Positions 17,665 to 27,454 are shown, counted from the stretch's first letter. The stretch is DNA of 54,240 bases from Edaphobacter sp. (GCA_025462645.1 JAOAPB010000070.1:1-54240); one strand, 5' to 3'. Notes: generated from the letters alone by a model not told the origin. A program made the numbers and translations.

Positions 17665-19866
17665 CACAAACAGGAAAGCTGAGCGACTATCCTGATAACC
17701 GCACGCAGGTTGGAGCCAACCAGACGCTTTATTCCGGACTTACTTTCAGCGCCGATGGCAAACATATCTATGCCAGCATGGCGTCTCTCACGGATCCAGT
17801 TGGAGATCCATCTTCCTCTGGGCGGCAAGTCAAGACCGGGAGCGGCATCGCGGTCTATGGTTTTGATGGAACATCGCTGACGCAAGAGCGGATTCTATCG
17901 ATTCCGTTGCAGCCATTGGCCAAAGGCAAGTTCACGCGCTTGATCTCCGCCGACGGCGGGCACGAAGGACTCCCATACCCTGCGGGCATTGCACTGACTC
18001 GCGACGCAAATGGCGCGGAAGAATTGCTAGTGGCCGATAACCAATCCGACGATGTGCTGTTGATAGACACAGCGACCGGAAAAATCCTCAGACGATTTGA
18101 CTTGTCTCAGGGAGACGTCGTCCTCCACCTATCCAGTAGCCGTTACAGCAACTGCAGACGGATCGCGGGCCTTTGTAGCGCTCTGGAACGCCTCCGAGGT
18201 TGCGGAACTCGATCTTCGCAATGGAACCATTACGTCGCGGCTGCCTCTTCTGAAGCCGGTCAGCCCTATAGCAACGGGAAGTCATCCTTCGGCGTTCGCA
18301 TTCTCTCCTGACGAGAAGGTGTTGTACGTAGCCTTATCCAACAGAGACGCCGTAGCGGCAGTGGATATTTCGGGGAAGAAGTTCAGACAGCTCGGACTCT
18401 TCAATACTCGCCTCCCAAGACAGACCTACTTCGGCGCCATACCTGAGTCCGTCGTAGTTTCCAAGGATGGCACCCACCTGTATGTGGCTGACGCCGGGTC
18501 CGATGCGGTGGCGGTATTCAACACCAAATTACTGACGCATGGAAGAAAGAGCCCTGTTGCGCCACTGGGGTTCGTCCCTACGGAGTGGATTCCGATGGCA
18601 CTGGCAACATCGGGAGACAAACTCTATATAGCCACGGGCAAGGGGATCGGGACAGGACCGAACAACTTCCCGCCCGCTGGAGCAAACGGCATTAAGAATC
18701 GCCGTTTGCGGATGAGCTTCACTTATATTGGTCAGCTCCTGCATGGATCCATGGCCTCGATTAAATTGAATGAGATCGATCAGCAGTTGCCCCAGTGAAC
18801 CGACGAGGTAGTCGCCTCCAATCGCATGAAGGTGGCTGACGAGAAGATTACGTTCCAGGCGGGCGGTCATCCTATCAAGCACGTCATCTACATCATCAAA
18901 GAGAACAGGACATACGATCAGGTCTTTGGTGACTTGACTCAAAATGGAAAGCCAGTGGGGGATGGCGATGCAAGCCTCGCCATGTATGGCGTCAAGACTA
19001 CCCCCAATCAACACGCTTTAGCTTTGCAATTCGGGGTACTGGATAACTTCTATGACTCCGGCGAAGTGTCAGGTTCGGGACACGTCTGGTCAACCGCGGC
19101 GATCGTGAGTGACTACACCGAAAAGACCTGGCAGCAGTCCTATCGTGGGAAGCAGCGTCCCTATGACTGGGAGGGAATGGTCGCCGACGGTTATCCCTGC
19201 TGGAGAAGATTCCCGATGTCAATGAACCCGCCAGCGGTTATCTGTGGACTAACCTTGCAGCGCACGGCAAGACCTACTATCACTTCGGCGAGTTAATCTC
19301 TACAAAGTATTGTGGAGACGGCAAAGCCAGGAAAGCGGATAATCCGCAGGCGGGTCCAGTTGTCTTGCAGACTGCGCAGTGTCCCCGCTCCGCGATCAAC
19401 CCGGGAGAGGAAATCCCGGAGGTCTACGGTGGAAGCATCAGCAAATATAGCTGGTCTATCCCACTCATGGCGTCCAATATTGCGACGAAGCCGGAACTTG
19501 TCGGGCACTTCTATCCCGAGGGTCCAGACTGGAATGTGCGCTTCCCTGACCAGCTACGGCTGGTGGGCTTCCCTGAAGAAGCTGAACGGTTGGACAGCGG
19601 ATCGTAAGAACGGCAAGGACACGATGCCGGACTTCATCATGCTTCGCCTGGGGAACGACCACACAGGTGGTACAACTCCTGGTGGTCCCGCTCCGAAGGC
19701 TTCGGTCGCTGAGAATGATCTTGCTGTCGGAAGAGCAGTCGAGGCAATATCGCACTCGGATTATTGGGAGGATACGGCGTTCTTCATCATCGAAGACGAT
19801 GCGCAGAATGGCGCCGATCATGTTGACGCCCATCGCAGTACAGCCCTGGTCATAAGCAAATGCCGA
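17665..19866 (+). pseudogene. YncE-like beta-propeller/phosphoesterase gene, multiply disrupted
   Basis: The reading frames together spell a protein of the bifunctional propeller plus alkaline-phosphatase/phospholipase C-like type. Propeller blades include GLTFSADGKHIYASMASLTD, AFSPDEKVLYVALSNRDAVA and VVSKDGTHLYVADAGSDAVA. The phosphoesterase part begins HVIYIIKENRTYDQVFGDL and continues with NFYDSGEVSGSGHVWSTAA, FIMLRLGNDHTGGTTPG and DAQNGADHVDAHRSTALVI. Lesions are a frameshift near 18120, an in-frame TGA at 18796-18798, frameshifts near 19195 and 19550, and loss of both ends. The start is missing where it joins the TonB-receptor fragment, and similarity stops after VISK. The locus is clearly dead. 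Confidence 0.88.
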
Positions 19867-19941
19867 TCTCGGCCGTGGACTTGACGTTGATGGTTGTCAC
19901 CGGGAGTTACCTGCTGGGGAGATCTAACTCAATTGCGGAGG

Positions 19942-21375
19942 CTAACGGCGAGAAAACTTGAATCGGTAAGTGAGGGAGACATAGCCCAGCGTCTTCGGGG
20001 TTAATCCCATTTGATCCGCTGCACTGTTGGCCGGAAACAGGTGGCCCATGCCGATGTTCAGGACAACGCTCTCTCCAAAGAGATACTTCGCTGAAGCATC
20101 GATCTCTGTTCCGAGAGCGCGGTTGGCGAAGCCTCCCGCGGGTGCCGGGATGAGGATCGCACCGGAACTGCTGTAGACGGCATCGGAGCTGGAGGCGAGG
20201 TCTAAGCGGCCTGCCTGCAGCAGCAGCGTCAGATAGCGTTTGGGGGTGAGGTCGAGGTTGAGCCGCTGCTGGCGTATGTTCTGGAAGCCGAACAGGTCCA
20301 CCAGTCCGAAGACGTCGTGGTTGCTTGGGTAGAGCTGATCGTAGGTGCCACGTTTGGTGAGGTCCGTTGTGGAAGCTCCAGAGGCGTAGTCGAACTCGGC
20401 TCCGATACGCGGAGCCCAGGTCCAATGCGGAGGTGAATAAGACACCTTGGCGTAACCTGCACCTGCGCGAATCGCCTGAGACGCATAGCTTCCTCGCTGG
20501 ATTGCGAGCAGGCCGTCATACTCGATCCGCTTGGAAGCCGCTGCGCCTGAGACCTCGGCACCAAACGTGGCCTGCGATTCGGCCCCGCGGCTTCCGCGCG
20601 CATCCAAAACGCTGCGCTTTTCAGAGAACAACAGGAAGGGCTGGATGTTCGCCCCACGAACGAGTGTGTCGAACTGCCCGTAGATGCCGTGAAACGTCAG
20701 TCCGCTTCCGTGCGTGTCGAGCGAGGCCGGATGAACCGATACGACGGAGGTCGTGAAGAGATCGATCCGATGATGGTGTCCAAGGCGCAGATCGAAGCCA
20801 TCGAAGGAGCGCGCATTGTTGGTGAAGTCGCTCACGCCGATCACACGTTCCGAGCCGAACCGCAGCTCCTGCCGACCCGCGGTCAGGGTCGCAGGTCCTC
20901 CTTGCAACTTCACATAGCCCTGATAGAGATCGAACGTGTCATGCATGTTGGCGCTTGTCAGCCGAGGAGAAAGGCCAGGCGCATGCGTGTCCTGAAACTG
21001 GAAGTAAAACTGCAAGGCATGCGCCGGAGCGATGCGGGCTCCGCCTCTGACACGCGACAGCAGATAGGCCGCACCTTCCTGTGCGTTGGTGCCAAGGGCA
21101 GTTTGTCCTTCCAGCCGGCCGCGCAGTTCGCCGTCAAACTGGAGCCAGTCTGGGAGAAGGGGAGTCCGGAATTGCTCGATCTGACCGCGGGTTTGTGGGT
21201 AGTCCCCATACCCGGTAGTCTGTGCGTTGCAGACTGCCGCAGACAACGCGAGGACGATGGCAAGCCGGGACCGCTTCACCGGCCATGCGCCCCACCAGGG
21301 GTGCTGTTGACAGTAAGGCTCGTGCCTCAGCGCCGTACTGCCACGTATGCGATGCCGTTCGCAGAATCGGAACAT
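19942..21375 (-). CDS. Alginate-export-domain outer-membrane protein
   Basis: The protein has a signal peptide (VKRSRLAIVLALSAAVCNAQ) and then a long beta-barrel of the Alginate_exp type: DWLQFDGELRGRLEGQTALG, ALQFYFQFQDTHAP, LYQGYVKLQGGPATLTAGRQ, ELRFGSERVIG, and an aromatic C-terminal strand ending YRFKFSRR. It is expected to form an outer-membrane channel for an anionic or sugar-like solute. The ATG at 21375 has GAGGGG close upstream and gives 477 aa, but leaves about 32 residues before the signal peptide; a GTG at 21279 would start at the signal peptide itself. It lies seven bases after the YVTN gene, so the two form an operon. Confidence 0.8.
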   Translation of the reverse strand: MFRFCERHRIRGSTALRHEPYCQQHPWWGAWPVKRSRLAIVLALSAAVCNAQTTGYGDYPQTRGQIEQFRTPLLPDWLQFDGELRGRLEGQTALGTNAQEGAAYLLSRVRGGARIAPAHALQFYFQFQDTHAPGLSPRLTSANMHDTFDLYQGYVKLQGGPATLTAGRQELRFGSERVIGVSDFTNNARSFDGFDLRLGHHHRIDLFTTSVVSVHPASLDTHGSGLTFHGIYGQFDTLVRGANIQPFLLFSEKRSVLDARGSRGAESQATFGAEVSGAAASKRIEYDGLLAIQRGSYASQAIRAGAGYAKVSYSPPHWTWAPRIGAEFDYASGASTTDLTKRGTYDQLYPSNHDVFGLVDLFGFQNIRQQRLNLDLTPKRYLTLLLQAGRLDLASSSDAVYSSSGAILIPAPAGGFANRALGTEIDASAKYLFGESVVLNIGMGHLFPANSAADQMGLTPKTLGYVSLTYRFKFSRR

Positions 21376-21382
21376 GCGCCCC

Positions 21383-22399
21383 TCACTCCACTGAAAACAT
21401 CTGCAGGCCAGCTACATCCGCTCGTGGGCCCTTGGTGTGCACGACGTACAGACGCTTCAGCGAGGGAAGATACACGGAGGTCTTTCCGCCGAAGGTATCT
21501 ATGTGCTGCACCGCTTCGTACCGGTCGGGGGAGAGCTCACGGACCACGTCGAGACCATCATCGCTGGTGATGTAGAGGAGCCGCTTCGAGGCGTCATAGG
21601 TGATGTCGTCGGAGGTCTCGCCGATCGGCAGCGCGGTAGCGGGTTTTCCGGTTTGCGAGTCAAGCACGAGCAGTTGGCCAGGCTTGCGGTTGCCGACGAA
21701 GAGGCGGTGATGTGCAAAGTCCGCGGCCATGGCGGAGTCCGTGTGAAGCGATGGATCCGAAAACGTCGTTTCGAGCTTGTTCGTTTGCAGGTCGATGACT
21801 GCGACCTGGTTCTTGTCTCGCATGGTCGCGTACAGTTTACGCGTGCCCTCGTCGAGCACGAGGGTCTTCAACGTGGCTGCGGGCACCTCAACGCGGTTTA
21901 CCACTCTCTTCTCATCAACGGAGATGGCCGTGACATAGGAAGATTCCTTGTGGGCAGCACGACCACCGTTGCCGACGTAGAAGGTGCGCGTGCGCGGATC
22001 GTAGACGCCGGCATCAGGACCGGCCTCCAGGGGAATGGTCGCGACGGTCTGCAGCGTGTCCGCGTTCAGCACCAGGCAGGCCGAGCTGCCGGCGTCTGCG
22101 ACGAAGAGCTGGTTCTTGTCCGTGAGGTAGAGGATCTTCCGCGGTGACTTTACAACGTCGCGTACGCTCCGCAGATGCTTGCCTGAGCGCAGGTCGAAGA
22201 CCTCGATCGAGCCGTACGTCTCCGCGACAACGTAGAGGCGGTTACCTTTCAGGTCTACGGCAAAGTGATCGAAGTCACCTCCGGAGATCTCGGGCAGGGG
22301 AGTGGTGCTCACCAGCCGCACGGGTTGATTACCGGCAGCCCAGGCCGGGCTGAACGGCAGACAAAATGCGAGAATCGCTGCGAACAAATGAGGCTTCAT
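21383..22399 (-). CDS. Secreted YVTN/YncE-type beta-propeller protein
   Basis: The ATG at 22399, with GGAAG five bases upstream, opens a signal peptide (MKPHLFAAILAFCLPFSPAW, cut after AWA). The 338-aa product consists of repeated propeller blades: HFAVDLKGNRLYVVAETYGS, KILYLTDKNQLFVADAGSSA, GVYDPRTRTFYVGNGGRAAH and DITYDASKRLLYITSDDGLD. Such proteins are periplasmic or surface scaffolds of unclear activity. A longer frame reaches 22606 but has no signal peptide at its start. It is the first gene of an operon with the alginate-export-type porin, and a perfect 24-bp palindrome lies about 200 bases upstream. Confidence 0.85.
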   Translation of the reverse strand: MKPHLFAAILAFCLPFSPAWAAGNQPVRLVSTTPLPEISGGDFDHFAVDLKGNRLYVVAETYGSIEVFDLRSGKHLRSVRDVVKSPRKILYLTDKNQLFVADAGSSACLVLNADTLQTVATIPLEAGPDAGVYDPRTRTFYVGNGGRAAHKESSYVTAISVDEKRVVNRVEVPAATLKTLVLDEGTRKLYATMRDKNQVAVIDLQTNKLETTFSDPSLHTDSAMAADFAHHRLFVGNRKPGQLLVLDSQTGKPATALPIGETSDDITYDASKRLLYITSDDGLDVVRELSPDRYEAVQHIDTFGGKTSVYLPSLKRLYVVHTKGPRADVAGLQMFSVE

Positions 22400-22598
22400 C
22401 CATCTTCCTTTTCGGTTTGTTTGAGGAGCGTGTGTATCGAGATCTGTGTTCGGCTTTGCGTAGAACTGCCAGCCGCTGCCGAGTGCGCGAATCAGCGCGA
22501 ATGGACGTATATGGCCCCGAGAGTACGATGCGAACGATCCACATGCTCCTAGTCTAGGGGAGCGCAAGCCTAGGCGAAACGCTAATCCGGGTAGGGTT

Positions 22599-22622
22599 CC
22601 ATACACCCAATTGGGTGTATGG
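22599..22622. promoter_or_regulatory. Perfect 24-bp palindrome upstream of the YVTN-porin operon
   Basis: The half-site CCATACACCCAA is followed immediately by its exact reverse complement, with no loop. The centre is at 22610/22611, about 210 bases before the YVTN start and about 105 bases after the stop of the VWA gene, both on the minus strand. With no loop and no T-tract it is not a terminator and looks like the operator of a dimeric regulator. No regulator gene is adjacent. The rest of the 315-base gap shows nothing else. Confidence 0.6.
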
Positions 22623-22714
22623 GCACGGCCGTGAGATGTCAGAGGTGTATTTGTCGGTAGTGGTTCGCGCAGCGCAGTGCTTCCCGCGCAATCTGGCTTG
22701 CATATATGCGCATT

Positions 22715-23698
22715 TTAAAATGCCGGCGAAGAACGATGGTTCGAGCTGGAGGAGTGTTTTGAGAGGTAGCCGGACCGAGTATAAACAGTGAGCTTGCCGT
22801 GCCCCGGAGCATCCGCTTCGACTTTGACTGCGTGATACCCGCTAACGGAACCTTGTGGTGAATGGTACGCGATCGCGTACTGGTTGCGAATATCGCGAGC
22901 AACTTCGGCAGCGACGGAGTCGATATCCTTCAACGAGCCGGGGAAAAAGGCGATTCCTCCTGTTTCACTCGCGAGCGTTTGTAAGTCGCGTTTGGCGTGA
23001 CGAGATTTGTCGCCGCCAAAGAGCAGACCGATGGAGTAGATAATTGGGCCCTGCATATCCTGAACGCGATGTATAGCATTATCCAGGGTCAGCTTCGAGG
23101 CATTGTCATCGCCGTCGGTGATTACGATCAGCACCTTCCTGGGCCGTGTCGCGGATCGCTCCATCTTGTCGGCGGAGGCTACGACCGTGTCGTAGAGTGC
23201 AGTGCCGCCGGACTGGCTCACATGCGAAAGTCCATCTTGTAGCTTAGCGAGATCCGAGGTGAAGTCCTGGTCGAGATAAGCCTGGTCGGAGAAGTTGATC
23301 ACGAAGGTTTCGTCTTGTGGATTGGAAGCTTTCACCAGATCAAGCGCAGCAGATGCTACAGCAACTCGCTTGGCACTCATCGAACCCGAATTATCTATAA
23401 GCAGACCGATGGAAACAGGAGTGTCCTGGTGCTGGAGCGAGATAACTCTCTGGAGAGTTTTGTCTTCGAATACCTTGAAGTTGCTTTTGTCCAAGTCGTT
23501 GATGAGTTCTCCTCTCTTGTCCAGAACAGTGCAGTTCAGGACGACTTCTTCAGCGTCGACGTGCAGCGTGTACGCGCCGGAGGAGCCTGGTTTGGGCTGC
23601 TGAGCTTGTACGGGCGCTGTAGCGCTCTGCGCGCCTCCGAGAAGCGAACCTGAGATCAGAATTGCGAAGACTGCTGAGAGAGTGGGCACCTGTTTCAT
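22715..23698 (-). CDS. Secreted von Willebrand factor A domain protein
   Basis: The 327-aa protein has a signal peptide (MKQVPTLSAVFAILISGSLL), a short Pro/Gln linker and a conserved entry strand (YTLHVDAEEVVLNCTVLDKR, then FKVFEDKTLQRVISL), typical of the acidobacterial VWFA-related family. A VWA domain follows with a MIDAS motif of DNSGS type (IGLLIDNSGSM), the Thr in SGGTALYDTV and the Asp in IVITDGDDN. It binds a divalent metal and probably a protein partner in the periplasm or at the surface. Its ATG overlaps the stop of the upstream gene (ATGA, 23695-23698), so the two are translationally coupled. Confidence 0.9.
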   Translation of the reverse strand: MKQVPTLSAVFAILISGSLLGGAQSATAPVQAQQPKPGSSGAYTLHVDAEEVVLNCTVLDKRGELINDLDKSNFKVFEDKTLQRVISLQHQDTPVSIGLLIDNSGSMSAKRVAVASAALDLVKASNPQDETFVINFSDQAYLDQDFTSDLAKLQDGLSHVSQSGGTALYDTVVASADKMERSATRPRKVLIVITDGDDNASKLTLDNAIHRVQDMQGPIIYSIGLLFGGDKSRHAKRDLQTLASETGGIAFFPGSLKDIDSVAAEVARDIRNQYAIAYHSPQGSVSGYHAVKVEADAPGHGKLTVYTRSGYLSKHSSSSNHRSSPAF

Positions 23699-25062
23699 CG
23701 TGAAGCTCCGTTACTTTCAGCGGGCATGGGCATCGACGTTCTGTTACCGAAGCCGATCTCCATGGCTGTGTCTTTCGGGAAGACGATGTTACGCCCCATC
23801 CCAAGAAAGTTGTTGTAGATGGAGCGGCCTCCACCGTAGGCGCTCATGAGGATACCGTAGGTATGAGAACGAAAAGTGAGGCCAACCACCAGTCCAATGA
23901 GCTTGAACCCGGTCGCACCGCCGGCAGCCGGACCTGCATCTCCGACGTCGTTCCGTCCGCCGCTTCCGATCAGGGCAAGGCCCACGGAAGCGCCGGTTGA
24001 AAGATATCGGGTCTTCGAATCAGTCGATTTGGTCCCGCCTTCGGAATCGAGTTGAGCGTTATCTGCTGAGTCGGACTGAATGCCCTGGAGTCTTGTATCT
24101 ACGGTCTGGATCGCGCCATTGGGAAGAACGACTTCGCGGAAGGTGATGCGCAATTGTCCATTGCGGTGCAAGCGGCGGGCCGGACGTGCCTGGAGAACGG
24201 TGCCGCGGAGGCGAGTTCCGGCTGGAAGGATGAGATGTCCCTGGTCGAGGAGAGGCTGCGAAAGTTGGGCCTCCACGTCGGCGCTCTTCGGGGTGGTGGC
24301 CGAGTTTAGCGGAGTCAGCAGGACGGCGTGGACGAGGCTTCCGGGTGGAGGCTGGGTCCCGATAGCAAAAAGAGTATCGGAGGAGACGGATTCACTGCCG
24401 AAGTCGAGTGGCTGTGAAACCTCCGCGGTGTAAAGCGTTCCGGCGTCGATATATTGCGGATGCACTGGAAGCTGCGCGACGGCATAGCGCGTAACAACAT
24501 GCATCCGGCCGGGCGACTCCACTTGTTTCATCGCATTATTCCACTGAGCGCGGGCCTGATCCATCTTTTGCGCGGCGGCATCCCTCACGCCGTTCTTTTT
24601 GTGCTCGTCAGCGCTCAGGAGTCGGATGACCTGTCCAGAACCTGGAACAATGGTTGCATGCAGGTCGATATGACGGCCGTCGGGCAGGATGAGTTCGTCG
24701 AAGGCAACAGAGAGCTTATGGACAGGGGTGAAGTCGGCATTCAGGGCATCCAACGTTCGCAGGCGGCCGGAGACTGGCTCAATCGTCGAGATTCGGCCGG
24801 TTGCCACGGTTCCGACGGGAATGACCAGATGGTCGAAGACGTAGACGGGCTGCATCACCCGTCCAGTGAGGGGCTCTCCTGCCTTCCGGACTCGCACTTC
24901 CTTGTCGAGAGCGATCTGCAACGGGGTACCGTCCGGAACGGTCATCGCGATGGTGCGGGGTTCCGACGAGGGCTGAGGCTGGGAAGATGCAATCTGTGCT
25001 GGTAGGCGGCCAGCGAGAGCCCAGACAGACAATAATATCGAGAGAATACGGCGAAACATCAT
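23695..25062 (-). CDS. Secreted hypothetical protein with TrbI/VirB10-like segments
   Basis: The 455-aa product starts with a signal peptide (FRRILSILLSVWALAGRLPA). It then alternates beta-rich repeats with the theme 'value-G-T-x-hydrophobic': MTVPDGTPLQIALDKEVRVR, VIPVGTVATGRISTIEP, LILPAGTRLRGTVLQARPAR and ITFREVVLPNGAIQTVDTRL. These segments resemble the beta-barrel of VirB10/TrbI proteins, but no conjugation genes are near and the match is only impressionistic. A Gly-rich, possibly membrane-inserting stretch lies near residue 370. It is coupled by ATGA overlap to the VWA gene, so the two probably act together in the envelope. Confidence 0.6.
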   Translation of the reverse strand: MMFRRILSILLSVWALAGRLPAQIASSQPQPSSEPRTIAMTVPDGTPLQIALDKEVRVRKAGEPLTGRVMQPVYVFDHLVIPVGTVATGRISTIEPVSGRLRTLDALNADFTPVHKLSVAFDELILPDGRHIDLHATIVPGSGQVIRLLSADEHKKNGVRDAAAQKMDQARAQWNNAMKQVESPGRMHVVTRYAVAQLPVHPQYIDAGTLYTAEVSQPLDFGSESVSSDTLFAIGTQPPPGSLVHAVLLTPLNSATTPKSADVEAQLSQPLLDQGHLILPAGTRLRGTVLQARPARRLHRNGQLRITFREVVLPNGAIQTVDTRLQGIQSDSADNAQLDSEGGTKSTDSKTRYLSTGASVGLALIGSGGRNDVGDAGPAAGGATGFKLIGLVVGLTFRSHTYGILMSAYGGGRSIYNNFLGMGRNIVFPKDTAMEIGFGNRTSMPMPAESNGASR

Positions 25063-25376
25063 TCAGGAGGAAACCTCAGCACGTAGGGATACGCCTCTGC
25101 TACCGACTTGCTGGCCTGATCCTGAAGGTTCCTGCCCTGGCATCCGTGCTGGCTTAGCGGAGGGAAGCCGGAGGGGTTGCATCTGCCGATTTACCGCTCA
25201 ACCGCGCCGCGTTGATCCGCATGCTCCCGGGTATTCGAATCTAATTGTATTTGGCGTAGCTTAAAAAAGCGATCAAAGCTAAACGTAGAGAGTAAACGGA
25301 CTATTCGGCGAAACCGTGGTCAAGGGCCGCAACTTCGCTGTGCTCGATCGAGTGATCAGAAGACGAACGCTATAGC
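25063..25376. other. 314-base gap without a gene
   Basis: This lies between the start of the secreted 455-aa protein gene and the stop of the beta-CASP hydrolase gene, both on the minus strand, so it should contain the leader and promoter of the former. I see no ORF, no tRNA and no riboswitch consensus that I can name. A purine-poor CCTCCT just before the start means the downstream gene lacks a canonical ribosome-binding site. Confidence 0.4.
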
Positions 25377-26837
25377 CTAGCTAACTTCAAATCTGTCTCC
25401 TCGCTTTGGACAAACCACCTCCAGACCATAGTGCTGCTCGATCTCCGCCTTCAGTGCCAGCTGTGAGATCGGCTCCCCATGCACCAGAAAGACCTTCTTT
25501 AGCCCCTTCACCATCGGCTCCATCCAGGTCAGCAGCTCATGCTGATCGGCGTGACCGCTCAGTTCGCCGATTGAGTCGACCTCGGCACGCAGACGCATCG
25601 GCTCGCCAAAGATATTCACCTCTGGCAACCTCTCGACCAGCTTTCTCCCCAGCGTATTTGCCGCCTGGTATCCGGTGATCAGGATGAGATTGCGCGGGTC
25701 CTCGATACCGTTCTTCAGATGATGGAGTATGCGGCCTGCCTCGCACATACCCGACGCCGAGATGACGATGAACGGCATGTGGAGATCATTCAGCGCCTTG
25801 CTCTCCTGCACGGTACGAACGTAGCGCAGGCGCTCCCAACCAAAGGCGTCCTTATTATTTTTATAGAAGGCGCAGGCCTCTTCGTCCCAGTCCTCGGTAT
25901 GCTTGCGGAAGACGTCTGTGACATTCACTGCAAGCGGGCTGTCGACGAAGATGGGAAGGTCCGGGATCTGTCCTTCGTCGATGAGCTGATGGAGCAGCAG
26001 CACCAGCTGTTGCGTTCGCTCGACAGCAAAGGCGGGAACGATGATATGGCCACCCCGCGCGACGACGCGCTTCACCAATCCTGCGAGCTTCTGCTTTACC
26101 GGGCTTATCGGCTGATGCAGCCGATTGCCGTAGGTGCTCTCCATGATGAGGTAGTCTGCAGCCGGTGCCGCATCGGGATCGTGGATGATTGGCAGCTGCT
26201 TGCGGCCCACATCGCCTGAGAAGAGCAGGCGCGTCTTCTGTCCCTTCTCCATAGCCTCCACCAGCACACAGGCCGAACCCAACATATGGCCAGCATTCGA
26301 CAGGGTCACACTGAAACCCTCATCCTTCGTCGAACCTGCCAGTAGCTGAGGCTCATGCAGCATTACCGGTTGGAACTGACGATTTACCTGATCGGCGTCC
26401 TCCTGCGAGTAGAGTGGTTGCGCCGGTTCAGGTCCTGGCGGCATGCCAACCAGGCGTCTGCGCCCTCTGCGTCGATTCAGAAAATCCGCATCCCCTTCCT
26501 GAATATGAGCACTATCCTTCAGCATCGGGTCGCATAGATCGATCGTCGACGGTGTCGCGTAGATCGGTCCTCGATAGCCTTGCCGCGTCAGCGAGGGCAG
26601 GTTGCCACTGTGGTCGATATGCGCATGCGATAACACAACCGCGCTCAATCCGGCATCGGCCCCTCCTGCAATCTGGTCTGCTGATAACGCCAGATGAGAG
26701 TTGATGTCGACCGCTTCCATACGACGGCCCTGGAACAGGCCACAGTCCAGCAAAACATTCCGGCCGGCGCATTCGATATGGTGTGACGATCCGGTAACGG
26801 TCTGTGCGGCGCCCCAGAAATGCAAACGAATACCCAT
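25377..26837 (-). CDS. Beta-CASP metallo-beta-lactamase RNA-processing hydrolase
   Basis: The 486-aa protein has the metallo-beta-lactamase motifs: LDCGLFQG, the metal-binding HxHxDH in VVLSHAHIDHSGNLP, LSNAGHMLGSACVLVE, and FSGDVGR. The beta-CASP insert (IIVPAFAVERTQQLVLLLHQ) and the RNA-specificity segment (VISASGMCEAGRILHHLKNG, SGHADQHEL, VFLVHGEP) follow. It belongs to the exonuclease/endonuclease group related to CPSF73 and YsH1-like bacterial proteins, acting on RNA in the cytoplasm. The ATG at 26837 is used because GAGGGGGAG sits directly before it. It is a single-gene unit ahead of tRNA-Val. Confidence 0.92.
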   Translation of the reverse strand: MGIRLHFWGAAQTVTGSSHHIECAGRNVLLDCGLFQGRRMEAVDINSHLALSADQIAGGADAGLSAVVLSHAHIDHSGNLPSLTRQGYRGPIYATPSTIDLCDPMLKDSAHIQEGDADFLNRRRGRRRLVGMPPGPEPAQPLYSQEDADQVNRQFQPVMLHEPQLLAGSTKDEGFSVTLSNAGHMLGSACVLVEAMEKGQKTRLLFSGDVGRKQLPIIHDPDAAPAADYLIMESTYGNRLHQPISPVKQKLAGLVKRVVARGGHIIVPAFAVERTQQLVLLLHQLIDEGQIPDLPIFVDSPLAVNVTDVFRKHTEDWDEEACAFYKNNKDAFGWERLRYVRTVQESKALNDLHMPFIVISASGMCEAGRILHHLKNGIEDPRNLILITGYQAANTLGRKLVERLPEVNIFGEPMRLRAEVDSIGELSGHADQHELLTWMEPMVKGLKKVFLVHGEPISQLALKAEIEQHYGLEVVCPKRGDRFEVS

Positions 26838-26990
26838 GCTCCCCCTCAACTACGCAGATTGGTATGGCTGGTCCCTGTCAGGTCAGCCGTCATAAACCAT
26901 GAAGACATTTGTACTTGAACCGCATTGACAATCTTCGAGATCAGATTTCTTGCATCACTCTTTGTCACGCAATAGTTTATAGCCTCTACG

Positions 26991-27019
26991 TTGCATCCCA
27001 CGCACTACTCCAATACACT
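26991..27019 (+). promoter_or_regulatory. Sigma70-type promoter of tRNA-Val
   Basis: TTGCAT (26991-26996) and TACACT (27014-27019) are separated by 17 bases and lie 27 bases before the tRNA 5' end. This is the expected layout for a housekeeping promoter driving a single tRNA. Confidence 0.65.
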
Positions 27020-27045
27020 AAGGGCTGTTCTCTTGAAACAAGAAC

Positions 27046-27122
<77 letters not shown>

Positions 27123-27195
27123 AAATCGATGATTTATGTGTGGAACTATGCAGTAAATCGGCTCTGATTGGGCCAATAAGGTGGTGAATTGCCTG

Positions 27196-27240
27196 AACCG
27201 GCCACTGGATCATCCCGGTGGCTCGGTTTCCGGTTTTCTT
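27196..27240 (+). terminator. Probable terminator after tRNA-Val
   Basis: AACCGGCCACTGG (27196-27208) pairs with CCGGTGGCTCGGTT (27215-27228) with one bulge and one wobble pair. T-rich sequence (TTTCCGGTTTTCTTT) follows. The roughly 245 bases from there to the alcohol dehydrogenase gene hold only the direct repeats at 27424-27454. Confidence 0.6.
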
Positions 27241-27423
27241 TCCCACCTCACGCATCTGAATTTAGCCGGATTTCGATTCGGGCAGCATATACCCCTTTCC
27301 TCGAGGCTGTTCACGGTCATCTCATGTTTCCGGGTTGGCTTCAAAGAGATGACCTCTGTAGTGGTGGGTGGCATCGTGCTAAGTCACCAGTCCTGCCTTT
27401 GCCGGCGTTCAGCACTTGGCATA

Positions 27424-27454
27424 TTCTGCATATAGAATGGCGCGTTCTGCATAT
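27424..27454. promoter_or_regulatory. Direct repeats TTCTGCATAT x2, candidate AraC-type site
   Basis: TTCTGCATAT occurs at 27424-27433 and 27445-27454. The 21-base period equals two helical turns, the geometry typical of AraC-family half-sites. It lies 34 bases before the alcohol dehydrogenase start, and an AraC-family gene follows that dehydrogenase, so activation by this regulator is a natural guess. Confidence 0.5.

Noticed and set aside
25063..25376. Possible riboswitch in the leader of the 455-aa secreted protein gene
   Set aside because: The sequence has several GC-rich arms but matches no aptamer core I can name (TPP, cobalamin, SAM, glycine and c-di-GMP were considered).
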